Assembly: GCA_015068645.1 (NCBI GenBank)
Contig: SVKD01000006.1
Location: forward strand, 1 to 61,264
Direction of reading: 5' to 3'
Length of the DNA stretch: 61,264 bases
Source: Oscillospiraceae bacterium
GTDB taxonomy: Bacteria; Bacillota; Clostridia; UMGS1840
Shown: piece by piece, positions 59,965-61,264 of the stretch
How positions within the stretch are numbered: position 1 is the stretch's first letter
How the letters are laid out: every line of letters begins with the position of its first letter
Made by a program: the position numbers and the translations under genes
Notes under the pieces: model-generated
The model's input: the letters and a program-made list of their open reading frames with translations, nothing else
Told to the model about the DNA's origin: nothing
Databases searched by the model: none

Positions 59965-59992
59965 AAAAGGCATAGGTTTCTATGCCTTTTTG
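59965..59992 (+). terminator. Terminator of the cyclophilin gene inside the repeat
   Basis: AAAAGGCATAG and CTATGCCTTTT pair around GTTT, followed by TGTTTTTT. Confidence 0.88.
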
Positions 59993-60000
59993 TTTTTTAA

Positions 60001-60126
60001 GGTGAAAATTTGTTAGCACAAATTTTGATTGATAATGCCTTTTGCTATTCACAAACTTCTCCTCTCGCAGTACCTGTGTACGGCTTTGGGGTCAGTTTGT
60101 GAATTCTGAATCCTTTTCCTGCACCT
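60001..60126 (+). repeat. Covarying intergenic hairpin repeat, copy C
   Basis: Outer arms CACAAACT/AGTTTGTG; inner hairpin GCAGTAC (60067-60073) and GTACGGC (60078-60084) with one mismatch; 3' end ATTCTGAATCCTTTTCCTGCAC. Confidence 0.7.
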
Positions 60127-60147
60127 TTCATATCCGGTTTGAAAAAT

Positions 60148-60260
60148 TGGCTTAAATGAATGAACCTCACCGCTCGCTGTACACACGGTACAGCTTCGGG
60201 CTCGTCAAGGCGTTGCCTTGATTCGATTTCCGAATTCTGCATCAATTTTTCTTCACCTTA
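60148..60260 (+). repeat. Covarying intergenic hairpin repeat, copy D
   Basis: CACCGCTC, then inner hairpin GCTGTAC (60176-60182) and GTACAGC (60188-60194), TTCGGG, a TCGTCAAGGC segment shared with the region after copy A, and the 3' end ATTCTGCATCAATTTTTCTTCAC. Confidence 0.7.
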
Positions 60261-60451
60261 GAAAATATGGAAATAGCAAAGACGGAATCTTTGATGGGTT
60301 TCGTCTTTTTGTTTGATGTAAGAAACATCATTTGTAGGGGAGGGTGGGCATCCCCTTTCATTGTGAGAGCACTTCATTTGGCAAGATAGGAATCGCGATT
60401 TCCCGCTCGTCACATTCTGAAAGAAAAATACAAAAAAATTCCTGAAATCTC

Positions 60452-60480
60452 TTGACAAATAGGATTGTTTGTGATATATT
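60452..60480 (+). promoter_or_regulatory. SigA-type promoter of tRNA-Leu(CAA)
   Basis: TTGACA (60452-60457), 17 bp, TATATT (60475-60480), 27 nt before the tRNA. Confidence 0.88.
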
Positions 60481-60507
60481 ATTTTAAGTCAGCTTATGTG
60501 TTTATAT

Positions 60508-60589
60508 GCCGGTGTGGCGGAATGGCAGACGCGCGCGACTCAAAATCGTGAGGGAAACCGTGGGGGTTCAAGTCCCTTCACCGGCACCA
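60508..60589 (+). tRNA. tRNA-Leu (anticodon CAA)
   Basis: 82 nt with encoded CCA. Acceptor arms GCCGGTG/CACCGGC; anticodon arm CGCGA / CTCAAAA / TCGTG gives CAA (reads UUG); class II variable arm; T arm GGGGTTCAAGTCCC. Confidence 0.95.
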
Positions 60590-60660
60590 TCATTATAAAA
60601 CCGTGTAAAAAATCGCTGATATATAAACTATATCTAATTTGTTTGGAGGTGCAATCGACT

Positions 60661-60849
60661 ATGGCAAAATGCGAAATTTGCAACAAAGCTACCACTTTTG
60701 GTATTCAGGTTTCCCACTCTCACAGAAGATCCAACAGAACCTGGAAACCCAACATCAAAAAAGTAAGAGCAATTGTTGACGGTGCTCCGAAAAAAATTAC
60801 CGTTTGCTCTAAATGCTTAAAATCCGGTAGAGTTATCAGAGCTATCTAA
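60661..60849 (+). CDS. rpmB: 50S ribosomal protein L28
   Basis: 62 residues. KCEICNKATTFGIQVSHSHRRSNRTWKPNIKKVRA is diagnostic, and the CxxC pairs (CEIC; CSKC) show the zinc-binding form. GGAGGTG lies about 12 nt upstream. It may be transcribed together with the tRNA-Leu just before it. Confidence 0.97.
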   Translation: MAKCEICNKATTFGIQVSHSHRRSNRTWKPNIKKVRAIVDGAPKKITVCSKCLKSGRVIRAI

Positions 60850-60866
60850 TTGAAAAGCAAAAAAGA

Positions 60867-60893
60867 AAAAGACCGTTTTTAACGGTCTTTTTT
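60867..60893 (+). terminator. Terminator of rpmB
   Basis: AAAGACCGTT and AACGGTCTTT pair around TTT, followed by TTT. Confidence 0.9.
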
Positions 60894-60935
60894 GTATTGA
60901 TAAAATTTCATTTTTGATACATTTTAAAAAAATTG

Positions 60936-60964
60936 TTGAATTTTGTGATGAAATATGCTAGGAT
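60936..60964 (+). promoter_or_regulatory. Possible SigA-type promoter of the last lipoprotein gene
   Basis: TTGAAT (60936-60941), 17 bp, TAGGAT (60959-60964), 44 nt upstream of the ATG at 61008. Confidence 0.55.
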
Positions 60965-61007
60965 AAGATTAGTTTAATAATCTTTTTGATTTAGGAGAAT
61001 GTTCACT

Positions 61008-61264
61008 ATGAAAAAACTAATTGCTATTTTACTTGTTGTCCTGATGGCATTATCTTTATGCGCTTGTGGTAAAAACGAAGCGAAACAGCCGGAATCTGCT
61101 AAAGAAAGTTCCATCGATTCCGATGTGGAAGCTCCCGAGATTGTGAGTTCTGACGAAGATTCCCGGGAAAGTATTGTGTCTAAGGTACAGGGGAACTGGG
61201 TAAGTCCCGACGGCTATTTCCTGCAATTTAGCGGAAATCGTTTTTCTGACGGACATTACAGAAG
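61008..61264 (+). CDS. Lipoprotein, unknown function (cut by window edge)
   Basis: The first 85 codons are visible. MKKLIAILLVVLMALSLCACGKNE is a lipoprotein signal peptide with lipobox LCAC; a Ser/Glu/Asp-rich linker and GNWVSPDGYFLQFSGNRFSDG follow, which resembles small beta-rich domains of secreted lipoproteins. AGGAG lies 10 nt upstream of the ATG. The function cannot be judged from the part present. Confidence 0.85.
   Translation, partial: MKKLIAILLVVLMALSLCACGKNEAKQPESAKESSIDSDVEAPEIVSSDEDSRESIVSKVQGNWVSPDGYFLQFSGNRFSDGHYR

Larger units (their letters stand above)
59941..60357 (+). repeat. Long composite intergenic repeat, copy 2 (after cyclophilin gene)
   Basis: Same module order as 56695-57008: GGCTTG start, terminator, GGTGAAAATTTGTTAGCAC segment, hairpin copy C, a GACG/CGTC hairpin (60279-60312) and a TGTAGGGG palindrome. 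It is longer because hairpin copy D is inserted between C and the second terminator. No gene is seen in this 570-bp gap. Confidence 0.78.

Overview
The window reads as a chromosome segment of a low-GC, endospore-forming member of the Clostridia (Bacillota). Evidence: strong GGAGG ribosome binding sites throughout; near-consensus SigA promoters with 17-bp spacers; a complete spoIIAA-spoIIAB-sigF operon with an upstream Spo0A-box match; a SpoIID-like protein; a DUF4364 protein; SLH-domain and LtaS-like surface proteins; and Firmicutes-type ribosomal gene order (secE-nusG-rplK-rplA / rplJ-rplL; ylxM-ffh-rpsP-khpA-rimM-trmD). Genus cannot be assigned from the sequence alone. No phage, transposase, CRISPR array or rRNA was seen.

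Layout. (1) 1-3.7 kb: start of a MerR regulator, a GDSL hydrolase, a GH172/DUF2961 protein and a sedoheptulokinase-like FGGY kinase, suggesting a small carbohydrate-use cluster. (2) 3.7-6.9 kb: lipoprotein, SLH/M15 peptidase and a membrane-anchored protein of unknown role, in one transcription unit. (3) 7.0-22.2 kb: a glycan assembly locus read in one direction. A PglE/PglC/PglD/PglA-like set (diacetylbacillosamine-type lipid-linked sugar start) is followed by a UDP-HexNAc dehydrogenase and 4-epimerase pair, an EpsG-like polymerase, an acyltransferase, two more glycosyltransferases, a polysaccharide pyruvyl transferase with an FrhB-like partner, a flippase, a nucleotidyltransferase-fold protein and a VanZ protein. 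(4) 22.3-38.4 kb: housekeeping and envelope genes (SpoIID-like, MreB, MnmG, a WalR/WalK-like two-component pair, Hsp33, MetK, ABC-F, CDF transporter, DUF4364, YgiQ, FolD, S4 protein). (5) 38.5-44.5 kb: LtaS-like enzyme, tRNA-Leu(GAG) with a partly duplicated 3' flank, SecG with a repetitive acidic tail, and two tandem WG-repeat proteins created by segmental duplication. (6) 44.5-56.7 kb: translation, secretion and ribosome-assembly genes, including L1- and L10-type leader RNAs, a NadD-YqeK fusion, RsfS and LeuS. (7) 56.7-61.3 kb: repeat-rich intergenic DNA, the spoIIA operon, dUTPase, a cyclophilin lipoprotein with an unusually short C-terminus, tRNA-Leu(CAA), L28 and a partial lipoprotein.

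The most unusual content is not one gene system but (a) a family of intergenic hairpins whose stems show compensatory base changes between copies, two of them inside long repeats that also carry the terminators of leuS and the cyclophilin gene; (b) the SecG-tail/WG-repeat duplication with signs of sequence exchange between the two paralogues; and (c) the bacillosamine-type glycan locus, which lacks its 4,6-dehydratase in this window. All functional statements come from recognising motifs by eye; no database search was run.
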